Positions 1-9,642 of a stretch of DNA of 64,000 nt are shown one piece after another. Each line of letters opens with the position of its first letter. Positions within the stretch are counted from its first letter, which is position 1. This DNA comes from Crocinitomicaceae bacterium. GTDB taxonomy: Bacteria > Bacteroidota > Bacteroidia > Flavobacteriales_G > Salibacteraceae. Both the position numbers and the translations under genes were made by a program. The DNA lies in assembly GCA_002713215.1 (NCBI GenBank), contig PAVO01000019.1, forward strand, positions 186,001 through 250,000. The letters are read 5' to 3'. The notes beneath the pieces are model-generated. The model was not told the DNA's origin, did not search any database, and saw only the letters and a program-made list of their open reading frames with translations.

Positions 1-768
1 GCGATCTCCCTGAATTGAATCGGCGGTGAGTCCTCGTAGAAGTATAGTTGACGCTGGCAAATGAGATACTATGCCATACCAAAAGGCTGCGGCGCTCCAA
101 TCTGCTTCAACAATAAAATCCCCTTCTATTTCAGGATGTACTTCAATGGTGATTTCATTCCCTTCAAAGGTTAAAGGAACATTAGCAGCTTTTAATAAAC
201 TTAACGTCATTAGCAGGTAGGGCAGCGAAGTACATCTCCCTTCGATATGAATAGACAAACCATTGGGCAAAAAAGGAGCAATTAGGCACAAAGCTGAAAT
301 AAACTGGCTACTTACGGAACCGTCAATAGAAACCTCATTCCTGAGTTTTGACCAATCAGTCCTGGAGATCTCAACAGGCATAAACCCCTCCTGTTCCATG
401 CACCGAATCTGAAACCCAATGTTGCGAAGTGCATCAATAAGTTCCTTCATTGGCCTTTCGTGCATCCTTGATGTTCCTGATATAATTCTGGTCGTGTTTT
501 TTATGCAGGCCCAAGCCAGTGAAAACCGAGCAGCAGTACCAGCATCTTCAACATTTATTGGACTGGTATTTGAGCTTAGAATGTTTTTTAAAAGTTGCGT
601 GTCATTGGCTTTGCTGAGATTATTAATTTCAATTGTTTTTTTGGAGAGGTTTTGTAATATCAGCAAGCGATTGGAAATGCTTTTGCTCGATGGTAGATCA
701 ATCTCGACGTACGAAGGGATATTTCCTTTCGTAAGACGAATCGTTGAACTTATGATGGGCTCTTGCAC
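1..768 (-). CDS. aroA: 3-phosphoshikimate 1-carboxyvinyltransferase (EPSP synthase), 3' end outside window
   Basis: The gene runs off the left edge, leaving 256 N-terminal residues. The enzyme condenses phosphoenolpyruvate with shikimate-3-phosphate in cytosolic chorismate synthesis. Visible family motifs are SSKSISNRLL near residues 27-36, the DAGTAARF glycine motif near residue 70, and SRMHERPMKELIDAL about 25 residues later. The PEP-binding C-terminal half is missing because of the window edge. The start is placed at a GTG (766-768) because an in-frame TGA lies two codons upstream and no ATG fits. It is transcribed divergently from the AsmA-like gene. The divergence from proteobacterial AroA is typical of Bacteroidota. 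Confidence 0.92.
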   Translation of the reverse strand, partial: MQEPIISSTIRLTKGNIPSYVEIDLPSSKSISNRLLILQNLSKKTIEINNLSKANDTQLLKNILSSNTSPINVEDAGTAARFSLAWACIKNTTRIISGTSRMHERPMKELIDALRNIGFQIRCMEQEGFMPVEISRTDWSKLRNEVSIDGSVSSQFISALCLIAPFLPNGLSIHIEGRCTSLPYLLMTLSLLKAANVPLTFEGNEITIEVHPEIEGDFIVEADWSAAAFWYGIVSHLPASTILLRGLTADSIQGDR

Positions 769-870
769 GATTCAATATTATTAAGAAAAAGGTTGTGGTA
801 ATTCATAGAGACGTATTAAAGTTGACCAGTTACTAGAATTATATTCGTATAACGCCTGACTCTTGGTCAA

Positions 871-3800
871 TTGAAACAGCAATTGAAGAAATATTGGAAA
901 ATCATCGTAGGAATACTTATAATTTCTACAGTGCTGTTATACCTTCCAATCCAGCGAACCTTTAATAGCTATACCAGTTCATTATTGCAAGAGACATTGA
1001 TCAAAATGGTTGATGAACAGAGCAAGGGTGAGTATTCGTTCAGGTTTGAGAAACTGCGTTATAACGTATTTACGCAAAAAATCACGCTTGAAAATTTTGA
1101 CTTTTTTCCAACCGATAGCACCAGGTTAAGGTTTGACTCGACGGCAAGCAAAAACAGGTTGTTTTGCGAGCTGGTAATCAGTCGATTAGAGATACAGTTG
1201 GAGGATCAATTTGATTTCTTCTTTTACGAAAAACTGGAAATTGCCGATATTGTAATTGACTCCCCTTTTGCGAGAATCATCAACAATAAAACAGTTGAAA
1301 AGGATATATCCATTAGCAAGATGACGGGTGAATTATACAAGGCATTAACCAAATACTTCCAGGTATTTGAGTTGAAAAATGTTCGTGTAAATGATGCCAA
1401 AGTAGATTACACGCTAAATACTAAAACCAGTAGTCAGAGCTTTTTCTTTAACCCATTTTCATTCAAAGTGGTAGATTTTAAAATGGATCGCGAAGAGGAT
1501 ACCCGTTCAACAAATAGGTTATTATTCACAGAAGATTTTGAGTTGAACTCCGGTTATCAGGAATTTATGCTGGCCGATAGTCTGCATAAAATATCATACG
1601 ATCGGTTTTCAATTTCTATGAAGAAGGAGTTCGTAGAGATTCATAACCTTCGAATTGTTCCAGCAGACAATAACATTGACTCGGATACCAACCTGATTGA
1701 TTTGTTCATTCCGACCGTAAAAATTATTGACATTGATTTTGCTAAAGCGTACGAAGAGGATCAAATATCAATTCGTAAGTTGCTTATTGAACGGCCAGCA
1801 GTTAACCTTCAATTAGTAGGTGCGCGTTCTAAAAAAGACACGGTTACAATATCCGAAAAACTGGCAAAATCGAAATTATTTGAAGCCCTGGCAAGCATCG
1901 ACGTTGAGAGGCTTATGTTAACACATTCATCTGCATCCATTGCTTTGCTTCAAAAAGGAAGAAAGCTAGATTTTATGATTAAAGGGCTAAACTATAAAGG
2001 GAGCAAACTAAGGGTAGATAATACATCATTCGACAATTTTGTGTTTGCGGATCTTCACAACAATTACAAATTTTCAGTTTCCGAAATAAAGCATGAAGTT
2101 GTTGAAGAAGGGCTTATGGCTAGAGTTAACAATGTAAGTTACTCAAGTCTTACAAGGGTGTTGGACGTTGAGGAATTAGTGGTTCAGCCGAACTCCAAGG
2201 ATATTCAGCGAAACATTCGAACGCACAGGAAGAAATTGCAGTTGGAAAAACTGGAATCTAAAGGAATTCATTTATCTAATTTTAATATGGACCAGGTGGT
2301 AGATGATAAGTCATTGCTATTGGCTTCCAGCAGAATAAAGCAGCCTAAAATTACATTGCTGTATGACACGGCCTATGTAAAAGACACATCAAAACTTCCT
2401 ACGCCCCAATCCAATTTCTTAAGTACTTTTTTGGATACCCTGATTGCACAAAACTTTAGTATAGATAATGCACTGATTTCAGTGAATGATGCTCATCACC
2501 CAAGTGTACAATTTGCAAAATTTGAGCAAGTTGATATTTACTCAAAGCAGTTTGACTTAAACTCAATGGTCAATAAGGGTTACGACTTATACGATTTGTT
2601 GGAATCAAGTGGTATAAGCACATCCTCTTCTTATGTTGATGTGCCTGGGCAATCAAACAAAATTTCGTGGAGATCGATGAACTACAGTGCCAATAAAAAG
2701 AGTTTAAAATTTAATCAGTTAAGCTATGCGGGAACCTATAAGAAAACTGATATTAAGTCCTTTTTTAAATACTTATCTATTGGAGGTCTTTCGCCAAAGT
2801 CTGTGTTAAAAGATAAAGACAGGCATGTTGGGCTGGTAGAACTTTCGAGTGGAAAAATTGAAATTGGTGAAAAGGAGCTTACAACAACCAAACTAAAATC
2901 TGCTCTTAACCTTTCAATAGATAGCTTGTCTATGGATGAGGTCGACTTCGTGCATTCGATGAAAGACACCTTGATTCAACGAATTGAAAATATGTCAGTT
3001 CATGCAGCGGACGTAGATTATAATCAAGACTCCCTGGGAAAACTGGTTATTGGATTGAGGAATTGCAGGTTTAGTGGAAAAAAGGGACTATTTGCAGTTG
3101 ATAATCATAAGCATACCCTGGAGTTTGGGCAGATGTCATTTTCCACGGCGGACTCAACGCTGCATGCTAAATCCATTGATATTAAACCAATAATTGACCA
3201 ACGCAACAGAGCATCGAGAACCTTGATACGATCCAGTATTGATTACATCGATATTAATGGAGCCTATTTGAACCCAAAAAATGTTTTGAGCGAGATAAGA
3301 GGTCAACAGTTAAACATTTGTTCTCCTGCGTTTAGAATGCATACGGTTTCAACTAAAAACGCACCAAGGCCAACTGCCAGACGCTCCTTTTTGGAAATAC
3401 ATAAATGGTTAGCAGAGGTTACCGGGGTTAAAGTAATCGAATACAAAGAGCTCAACATTGAAAATGGATTAGCTGACTTGATCGTTCAGAACTCTGATAA
3501 AAAGTCCAAGACTTGGCATTTGTCGATACCACAATACAGCATTTCAGGAAGAAATTTTAAAATTGATAGTGCCCAGAAAAACCACGACGATCATTTGCTG
3601 TACGCCAACGCATATTATGTAAATGCATACCAAATTAAACAGCTATTCCCGGATAGTTTACGCGATTACAGCATAAATCACCTCACATACAGCTCCGATA
3701 AGAAGTACTTAAAAATGGAGAACCTGGACCTGAGGTATATGATTTACCGAAAGAAAGACACCTCAAAAAACATATTCATTGAAGGAGCAATTCCGGTAAT

Positions 3801-5268
3801 GGAATTAGAAGGCATTAAGCCAATTGAATTAACCGAAGACCGGATTTTGAACCTGAGTAGAGTCCATCTGAAAAACCCGCAAATTCAAATTACGCAGTTT
3901 CATAAAAACACAGATTTTGTAAGCCGTGAAATGGAACTAGAAAAACAGGGATTAGACAAAAAGGCCGTAAAAGATTTAGTACTCAAGGAATTGAAGCTGG
4001 TAGACGGAAATATCTCCTGGAACTTCGAGGATTCCACTATGGAAGGGTTTAAATTTAATCATGTATCACTTAATGGTACCGACATTCAAATCTCACCAAA
4101 CAGCGAATCCAAGGTTCCCAAATTTGGAGAGGTCGAATTGAGTTTTGGCAATTTCAAGCATGAAGTAATGAAGAAGTTTTACGATGTTCAATTGGATAGC
4201 TTCTACTTAAATTCCTGGTCGCAACAATTAATAATGGAAGGCGCGCAGCTTATTCCTCGATACGGAATATTCGAATTTGGACAAGTTGCAGGATGGGAAA
4301 AAAGTCGCCTGGAACTTTACATGTCAAAGGTGAGTTTCGAACAGTTTAAGGTTAAGGAACTATTGTACAATAATAATTTTCAAGCCTCTTTGATTTATAC
4401 CGATAGCCTTTGGGTAAGAAACTTTAAAAACAAAAATTATCCAATGATTTCCAGGTATATGGGAATTCCCACTTACGATTTAAGGAAATCTCCATTGAAT
4501 ATTAAGATCGATTCCGTTCGATTAAATAAGGGATATATTGAACATCGTCAACTAGCTAAAAACGGAGTTAAAAGTGGAAAACTATTATTGACTGAGTTGG
4601 AGGCATCGGCCAGCAACATTACCAATGATTCAGCCAGTATGGAAGAGAACCGTTTTACTAAGCTAACAGCTTCCACTAAATTGATGGACGAGGGGCTAAT
4701 ATCGGCCCAGTTTAGTTTCGATCTGAAGGATACATTGGACGCTTTCACCGGTGAAGCCGATATTTCACCCTTTGATGCCACATTGCTTAATGACTATATT
4801 GAACCAACTGCATTTGTGAGGATCAGGAAGGGAACGGTAAAAGGAGGAGAGGTGCGTTTTTACGCAAATGATGAACTTGGTTCAGGAGAAATGCGCCTGC
4901 TTTACAAAAACCTGCATGTCGACTTCCTCAATCCGAAAGATCCTTTGAATGAAAAAAACAGAGGCTTGCTTATGAAAACATTTTTGGCCAACCGTATTGT
5001 AAACACTCAAAACCCGCACTTTTTTATCACTAAAAAAGGAGATGTTTTTTATCGGCGCGATACCAGCCGTTCCGTATTTCATTATTGGGGGAATTTGGCA
5101 ATGAGTGGAGTGGCAAGCAGTACTGGTGTAGCAAGCAATAAGAAAGAAATAAAACAGCTTAAAAAGGAGATAAAGAGGTTGAACAAAGAGGCCTTACGAA
5201 AAGAAAAAGCCATTCGCCGACGAGAAGAAGAAGAAGCTGAGGAAGAAGCTAGGAATGAAGACCGCTAA
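871..5268 (+). CDS. Giant AsmA-like, membrane-anchored envelope protein
   Basis: 1465 residues. One hydrophobic segment (about residues 9-26) follows a short basic N-terminus and anchors the protein in the inner membrane. The rest is long, low-complexity, beta-rich sequence with the recurring 'KLRYNVFTQKITLENFDFF' type of pattern seen at the start of AsmA/DUF748-like proteins. That superfamily is implicated in lipid transport between membranes; the specific role here is inference. The last 55 residues form a highly charged Lys/Glu/Arg coiled coil. The start is a TTG (an in-frame TAA lies at 850-852), and CTG 856 is the only other nearby option. Its stop overlaps the stop of the convergent DOMON gene by 4 bp. 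Confidence 0.6.
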   Translation: MKQQLKKYWKIIVGILIISTVLLYLPIQRTFNSYTSSLLQETLIKMVDEQSKGEYSFRFEKLRYNVFTQKITLENFDFFPTDSTRLRFDSTASKNRLFCELVISRLEIQLEDQFDFFFYEKLEIADIVIDSPFARIINNKTVEKDISISKMTGELYKALTKYFQVFELKNVRVNDAKVDYTLNTKTSSQSFFFNPFSFKVVDFKMDREEDTRSTNRLLFTEDFELNSGYQEFMLADSLHKISYDRFSISMKKEFVEIHNLRIVPADNNIDSDTNLIDLFIPTVKIIDIDFAKAYEEDQISIRKLLIERPAVNLQLVGARSKKDTVTISEKLAKSKLFEALASIDVERLMLTHSSASIALLQKGRKLDFMIKGLNYKGSKLRVDNTSFDNFVFADLHNNYKFSVSEIKHEVVEEGLMARVNNVSYSSLTRVLDVEELVVQPNSKDIQRNIRTHRKKLQLEKLESKGIHLSNFNMDQVVDDKSLLLASSRIKQPKITLLYDTAYVKDTSKLPTPQSNFLSTFLDTLIAQNFSIDNALISVNDAHHPSVQFAKFEQVDIYSKQFDLNSMVNKGYDLYDLLESSGISTSSSYVDVPGQSNKISWRSMNYSANKKSLKFNQLSYAGTYKKTDIKSFFKYLSIGGLSPKSVLKDKDRHVGLVELSSGKIEIGEKELTTTKLKSALNLSIDSLSMDEVDFVHSMKDTLIQRIENMSVHAADVDYNQDSLGKLVIGLRNCRFSGKKGLFAVDNHKHTLEFGQMSFSTADSTLHAKSIDIKPIIDQRNRASRTLIRSSIDYIDINGAYLNPKNVLSEIRGQQLNICSPAFRMHTVSTKNAPRPTARRSFLEIHKWLAEVTGVKVIEYKELNIENGLADLIVQNSDKKSKTWHLSIPQYSISGRNFKIDSAQKNHDDHLLYANAYYVNAYQIKQLFPDSLRDYSINHLTYSSDKKYLKMENLDLRYMIYRKKDTSKNIFIEGAIPVMELEGIKPIELTEDRILNLSRVHLKNPQIQITQFHKNTDFVSREMELEKQGLDKKAVKDLVLKELKLVDGNISWNFEDSTMEGFKFNHVSLNGTDIQISPNSESKVPKFGEVELSFGNFKHEVMKKFYDVQLDSFYLNSWSQQLIMEGAQLIPRYGIFEFGQVAGWEKSRLELYMSKVSFEQFKVKELLYNNNFQASLIYTDSLWVRNFKNKNYPMISRYMGIPTYDLRKSPLNIKIDSVRLNKGYIEHRQLAKNGVKSGKLLLTELEASASNITNDSASMEENRFTKLTASTKLMDEGLISAQFSFDLKDTLDAFTGEADISPFDATLLNDYIEPTAFVRIRKGTVKGGEVRFYANDELGSGEMRLLYKNLHVDFLNPKDPLNEKNRGLLMKTFLANRIVNTQNPHFFITKKGDVFYRRDTSRSVFHYWGNLAMSGVASSTGVASNKKEIKQLKKEIKRLNKEALRKEKAIRRREEEEAEEEARNEDR

Positions 5269-5780
5269 AGAATTATTCTTATTTGAACCTGTTTTACCGG
5301 ATGGCTGATAAAATCATCGTTTCGGCTATAGGATATGGTAACAAACATTTCTTCCCCCTCTTCAAAATTGTAATGGTATCCATCGTAGGCTGTTGCTGGA
5401 AGGCTAAAGAACAATTCGGTATATCCGTTCGATTCAATTACATCGCAAGAAATTAATGCATTTGAACCACCTACGTCTTCCACGGGAACATGATTGCGGA
5501 GATCTATTACTGTATGGTCTTCACAGGTAGCAATTCCGCCCGAGAATGAACCCATGATTTGATTGGACTGAACAATTCCGCTGGTCGATTTAAAACCCAC
5601 TGCAACCCAGCCAGGTGTTGGTGCTTTTAGCTCACATTCCAGGTTACCGCTATTTATTCTCCAGCGAAAAACGGCCCCGTTAACTAGGGCTTCTTTATAC
5701 CCTTCATCGTCTTGACCGAATACGGGATTAAAACTCAATGAGAATAGGCTAAGAAAAAGTATAGGTAGAGTAGCTTTCAA
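5265..5780 (-). CDS. Secreted DOMON-domain protein
   Basis: 171 residues. The N-terminal hydrophobic signal peptide ends ...SFNPVFG before Gln-Asp-Asp, so signal peptidase I cleavage would leave an N-terminal glutamine. The mature part reads as a DOMON domain: FRWRINSGNLECELKAPTPGWVAVGF is the characteristic opening (long stretch split here: FRWRI, ELKAP, GWVAVGF), and a C-terminal strand with SHPVKQVQI closes it. DOMON domains in other proteins bind heme or sugars; no ligand can be assigned here. It lies directly downstream of marR (18 bp gap), so they may be cotranscribed. It converges with the AsmA-like gene with a 4-bp overlap. Confidence 0.72.
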   Translation of the reverse strand: MKATLPILFLSLFSLSFNPVFGQDDEGYKEALVNGAVFRWRINSGNLECELKAPTPGWVAVGFKSTSGIVQSNQIMGSFSGGIATCEDHTVIDLRNHVPVEDVGGSNALISCDVIESNGYTELFFSLPATAYDGYHYNFEEGEEMFVTISYSRNDDFISHPVKQVQIRIIL

Positions 5781-5798
5781 TGTATTTATAAGTAAATG

Positions 5799-6245
5799 TC
5801 AATCTGATTTCATGTTTTGAGCAATTTTATTCATCACCCTTTTTGCAATTTGTAATTCCTCTGAGGTAATTCCCTCAACTCCTTTGGCGCGAAGTTCCGC
5901 AACTACTGCGTATGCCTGGTTAATGGTTTCTATTCCTCTATTGGTAAGAATCAAGCTGCTTTTTCTTTTATCCGTTTCATGAGGAACTCTTCTTACCAGG
6001 TTTTTTGAGTGAAGCAGGTCCAGAATTCTGGTTATTGAGGCAGCATCTTTGAGTGTTGCACGCGCCAATTCAATTTGCGTCTGGCTTTTTTCTTCATAAA
6101 TTCTTCTAAGTACAACCCATTGGTCAAGTGTGATTTCCAAGCCTGCGTCTTTAAATGTTTTAATGGACAATTTCTTTGATGCCTTCTGGGCTTTGTCCAT
6201 CAAAAAGTAAATTACTTCATCCAACTTCGGGCCTTCTGTTGACAT
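5799..6245 (-). CDS. MarR-family transcriptional regulator
   Basis: 148 residues, the usual MarR length. A winged helix-turn-helix occupies about residues 40-110: LTLDQWVVLRRIYEE, then QTQIELARATLKDAASITRILDLLHSKNLVRR (shown in pieces), then the wing ETDKRKSSLILTNRG with the conserved D-x-R. Flanking helices supply the dimer interface. MarR proteins usually repress their own gene and neighbours and respond to small phenolic or oxidative ligands; the ligand here is unknown. It is divergent from PBP1A, and the 251-bp spacer holds a strong inverted repeat (6401-6425) that is a candidate operator. Confidence 0.9.
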   Translation of the reverse strand: MSTEGPKLDEVIYFLMDKAQKASKKLSIKTFKDAGLEITLDQWVVLRRIYEEKSQTQIELARATLKDAASITRILDLLHSKNLVRRVPHETDKRKSSLILTNRGIETINQAYAVVAELRAKGVEGITSEELQIAKRVMNKIAQNMKSD

Positions 6246-6400
6246 ATCAATTAATTGGTGTAATTTGATGTAAAATTCAACTTATTGTTATTGTAATTAG
6301 GAGAAATAAAAGTAGCGGATAATTTATAACCAACAAGAACTGAGTGCCTGAAGTTGCCACAATTTGTAATTCCATAATTATTCATATGGATTAAGAAAAA

Positions 6401-6425
6401 TTAAATATTGACATGTAATATTTAA
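6401..6425. promoter_or_regulatory. Inverted repeat, candidate operator between marR and PBP1A
   Basis: Perfect 9-bp arms TTAAATATT (6401-6409) and AATATTTAA (6417-6425) flank a 7-bp core containing the palindrome ACATGT. It lies 72 bp before the PBP1A start and 156 bp before marR. A weaker neighbour, TCCATA (6371-6376) and TATGGA (6385-6390), sits just to the left. Binding by the adjacent MarR protein is inference from position and symmetry. Confidence 0.45.
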
Positions 6426-6496
6426 AAACCTACATGGTTCATAGTTCTGTTGCAAAATCATATCTATACTTTTACTTTTCAAAGTCCCGTTAATTA

Positions 6497-8842
6497 ATGA
6501 GCGAAAAAAAACAAGTTAAGAAGAAGAAATATAGAAAGCAGGTTCTGATACTATGGCTGCTTCTTCTGGTGCCAATTGGTTTGTTTTGGTTACTTATGGT
6601 GGGCATTTCAAATGATTTACTTGGAGAACTACCTACCTTCGAAGACCTGGAAAATCCCAAAAGTAACCTGGCAACCGAAGTTTATACAGCGGATGGCAGA
6701 TTACTTGGAAAATATTTCAAGGAAAACAGAAGTAACGCCGAATTCAACAATATTTCTCCGCATGTGATCAATGCCCTGGTGGCAACGGAGGATGAGCGTT
6801 ATAATGAGCATTCAGGGATTGATCTCAGAGGATTAATTCGAGCAATTGCTTATGGTGGTACGAATGGAGGTGCCAGTACTATAACGCAACAATTAGCCAA
6901 AATGCTGTTTACCGAGGTCAGGTCAAAGAATATTGTTGAAGCAATTATCCAAAAGCTTAAAGAGTGGGTTATAGCAGTTCGTTTGGAAAGACAATACACC
7001 AAAAGTGAGATTCTAACCATGTACCTAAACAAATTCGACTTCATTAATAATGCCGTTGGAATTAAATCAGCTTCTCAGGTGTATTTTAATAAGCTACCCG
7101 ACTCACTTAATTTGCTTGAAAGTGCGGTTTTGGTAGGAATGGCTAAAAACCCTTCCCGATACAACCCGCGTCGTTTTCCAGAACGTTCATTGAACAGAAG
7201 AAACACCGTTCTCATGCAGTTGGTAAGAAATGAGTATTTAACTCAGGCTGAATATGACTCGCTGAAAGAAATTCCAATTGTTCTGGATTACCAAAAAGTA
7301 GATCATACTCTGGGTAGAGCAGCATACTTTAGAGAGGTGCTAAGGGCATACTTGCATAAGATAACCAAAGAAAAAGATGAAGATGGCAACTACATTTTAG
7401 CAAAACCCGATGGAAAGAAATACGACATCTACAGGGATGGACTAAAAATCTTTACCACCATCGACTCAAGAATGCAGGAATATGCAGAATATGGAGTTTC
7501 TCAGCATTTGGGTACGGAATTGCAAGCCGATTTTTGGAGGCATATCAAAAGAAAAAAGAACACACCATTTGCTAATGATATTTCTAAGGCCCGTGTTGAT
7601 CGGATTCTAAACGCTGCTATGAAACGAAGTGCTTTGTATTACGAATTAAAACAAAGTGGAATGAGCCAGGATTCGATAAAGTTGGTTTTTAATACTCCAG
7701 TGGCTACCAAAGTATTTACCTGGAAAGGTGAAAAGGATACCGTTCTTAGTCCCTATGAAAAATTGAGATATAACAAATGCTTTCTTCAGACAGGTATGAT
7801 GTCAATAAATCCGCACAATGGATACATAAAAGCCTGGGTAGGAGGTATAAATCACAAGCATTTTTCTTACGATCATGTCAAGCAGGCAAAACGTCAAATT
7901 GGATCAACCATAAAACCATTTGTTTATGCCATGGCAGTGACGGATAAAGGAATTTCCCCTTGCTATAAAGTACCGAATCATCCCTACACTTTTGAAAAAG
8001 GTCAGTATGGGCTTTTAAAAGACTGGACCCCTCACAATCCGGGTAGAGAATATGGTGGCGAAGTAAGCCTTGCTTATGGTTTGGCCAACTCGTTAAATAC
8101 TATCACAGCATGGGTAATGAAGCAGGTTACACCTCAAGCGGTGGTGAGTTTCATTAGAAAGGCTGGAATAAACAGTGAAATGGACCCGGTACCTTCACTC
8201 TGTCTTGGGGTACCCGATGTTAGTCTGTTTGAAATGGTGGGTGCCTACGCTTCTTTTGCAAACAAAGGTCAGTGGCTTGAGCCTATATTTGTTACCCGAA
8301 TATTGGACAAAGAAGGCAACGAGATTTTTAATAACCTAACCAATAGAAAATCAAATACTGTATTGAGCGAAGAAGACGCATACGTAATGCTTCAGCTTCT
8401 TAAAGGTACGGTTAATGGAGTTAGAGGAGGCTTGGAAGGCAAGCGTACCGGTACTGCCATGAGGTTGCGATTTAGTAAAGATATTCGTCCCTATGGAGGA
8501 ATTCCCAGAAACATTGAAATAGCAGCCAAAACCGGGACAACGCAGGACCAGGCAGATGGCTGGTTTATAGGAATTACACCGGATTTAGTTTCAGGTGTCT
8601 GGGTAGGAGGAGAAGATCGTGATATTCGATTTAGTAATCTTTCAAAAGGGTCGGGTACTAACATGGCATTACCCGTTTGGGGGTATTACATGAATAAGGT
8701 ATATGCCGATTCCAGTTTGGCCATATCCAAAGGGAAATTTGAAAAACCTCCAGGCCCGTTACCAGTAGAGACCAATTGTGAAAAGGCCGCTCAAAGAAAA
8801 AACCCGTGGGGAGAAGGAAGCGAAAATGACTTCGGCTTGTAA
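6497..8842 (+). CDS. Penicillin-binding protein 1A, bifunctional transglycosylase/transpeptidase
   Basis: 781 residues. It polymerises and cross-links peptidoglycan on the periplasmic face. A basic cytosolic tail precedes one membrane segment (about 15-37). The GT51 domain has the catalytic Glu98 in ATEDERYNEHSGID and the GGASTITQQLAKMLF motif. The transpeptidase domain has all three penicillin-binding motifs: S470-T-I-K473, S532-L-N534 and K678-T-G-T. The ATG start follows TTAATTA with no clear Shine-Dalgarno, as usual in this phylum. A MarR regulator is divergent from it and a large inverted repeat lies in its upstream region, which is unusual for a class A PBP. Confidence 0.95.
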   Translation: MSEKKQVKKKKYRKQVLILWLLLLVPIGLFWLLMVGISNDLLGELPTFEDLENPKSNLATEVYTADGRLLGKYFKENRSNAEFNNISPHVINALVATEDERYNEHSGIDLRGLIRAIAYGGTNGGASTITQQLAKMLFTEVRSKNIVEAIIQKLKEWVIAVRLERQYTKSEILTMYLNKFDFINNAVGIKSASQVYFNKLPDSLNLLESAVLVGMAKNPSRYNPRRFPERSLNRRNTVLMQLVRNEYLTQAEYDSLKEIPIVLDYQKVDHTLGRAAYFREVLRAYLHKITKEKDEDGNYILAKPDGKKYDIYRDGLKIFTTIDSRMQEYAEYGVSQHLGTELQADFWRHIKRKKNTPFANDISKARVDRILNAAMKRSALYYELKQSGMSQDSIKLVFNTPVATKVFTWKGEKDTVLSPYEKLRYNKCFLQTGMMSINPHNGYIKAWVGGINHKHFSYDHVKQAKRQIGSTIKPFVYAMAVTDKGISPCYKVPNHPYTFEKGQYGLLKDWTPHNPGREYGGEVSLAYGLANSLNTITAWVMKQVTPQAVVSFIRKAGINSEMDPVPSLCLGVPDVSLFEMVGAYASFANKGQWLEPIFVTRILDKEGNEIFNNLTNRKSNTVLSEEDAYVMLQLLKGTVNGVRGGLEGKRTGTAMRLRFSKDIRPYGGIPRNIEIAAKTGTTQDQADGWFIGITPDLVSGVWVGGEDRDIRFSNLSKGSGTNMALPVWGYYMNKVYADSSLAISKGKFEKPPGPLPVETNCEKAAQRKNPWGEGSENDFGL

Positions 8843-8886
8843 ATTCGATTGAACGCCAGCTCTCAATTAAGAAACACCAATTTCCC

Positions 8887-8917
8887 TTTGCATTTACTTT
8901 TTGCTGAATTACATTTG
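8887..8917 (+). promoter_or_regulatory. Bacteroidota-type promoter of scoA
   Basis: TTTG (8887-8890), a 19-bp spacer and TACATTTG (8910-8917) match the TTTG / TAnnTTTG consensus. This is the best complete match in the window, and the predicted start of transcription lies about 15 nt before the scoA ATG. Confidence 0.7.
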
Positions 8918-8937
8918 ATTTCCTAAAATCCTTTGGT

Positions 8938-9642
8938 ATGGCAATGAATAAAAAAGTAGCAGATGCGGTAGAAGCGCTAAGTGGCGTTCATGATGGAATG
9001 ACTTTTATGCTGGGGGGATTTGGATTGTGTGGTATTCCTGAGAATTCGATTGCCGAGTTAGTCAGATTGGGCATTAAAGACGTTACTTGTATTTCAAACA
9101 ATGCCGGTGTCGATGACTTCGGTTTGGGTTTATTGCTTCAAAACCGGCAAATAAAAAAAATGATATCCAGCTACGTAGGTGAAAATGATGAGTTTGAACG
9201 TCAAATGCTTTCAGGTGAATTGGAGGTGGACTTGATACCACAGGGATCTTTAGCAGAACGATGCAGGGCTGGTGGCGCTGGAATTCCAGCGTTTTTTACA
9301 CCTGCCGGATATGGGACAGAAATTGCCGAAGGAAAAGAAACACGGGTATTTAATGGTAAACCGCATATTTTAGAATCGGCACTTACCGCTGAATTTGCCT
9401 TTGTAAAAGCCTGGAAAGGTGATACCGCAGGAAACCTCATATACAAGCATACCGCCCGTAACTTTAATCCTATGATGGCTATGGCCGGAAAGATTACAGT
9501 TGCTGAAGTTGAGGAATTGGTTCCACTTGGAGAACTTGACCCAAACATGATTCATACTCCGGGAATTTTTGTGCAACGAATTTTTCAAGGGGTTAATTAC
9601 GAAAAACGCATTGAGCAGAGAACAGTAAAAGCTCGTGCTTAG
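8938..9642 (+). CDS. scoA: 3-oxoacid CoA-transferase subunit A
   Basis: 234 residues, the normal length of the alpha subunit. The enzyme moves CoA between succinyl-CoA and acetoacetate or a related 3-oxoacid. The N-terminal half shows the family motif [13 protein letters not shown] (about residues 22-34) and the central [15 protein letters not shown]. The C-terminal half contains [18 protein letters not shown] and [10 protein letters not shown]. The beta subunit gene is not next in line: a glycosyltransferase gene that overlaps the scoA 3' end by 8 bp intervenes. Two starts (8938 and 8944) are possible; the first is used. Confidence 0.92.
   Translation: MAMNKKVADAVEALSGVHDGMTFMLGGFGLCGIPENSIAELVRLGIKDVTCISNNAGVDDFGLGLLLQNRQIKKMISSYVGENDEFERQMLSGELEVDLIPQGSLAERCRAGGAGIPAFFTPAGYGTEIAEGKETRVFNGKPHILESALTAEFAFVKAWKGDTAGNLIYKHTARNFNPMMAMAGKITVAEVEELVPLGELDPNMIHTPGIFVQRIFQGVNYEKRIEQRTVKARA

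Noticed and set aside
419-784. 121-codon plus-strand ORF
   Set aside because: It is the shadow of aroA, whose minus-strand frame shows clear EPSP synthase motifs from 768 to the window edge.
822-870. TTGACCA ... TGGTCAA inverted repeat before the AsmA-like gene
   Set aside because: The arms are 35 bp apart and only 7 bp long; this can easily arise by chance and no regulator is near.
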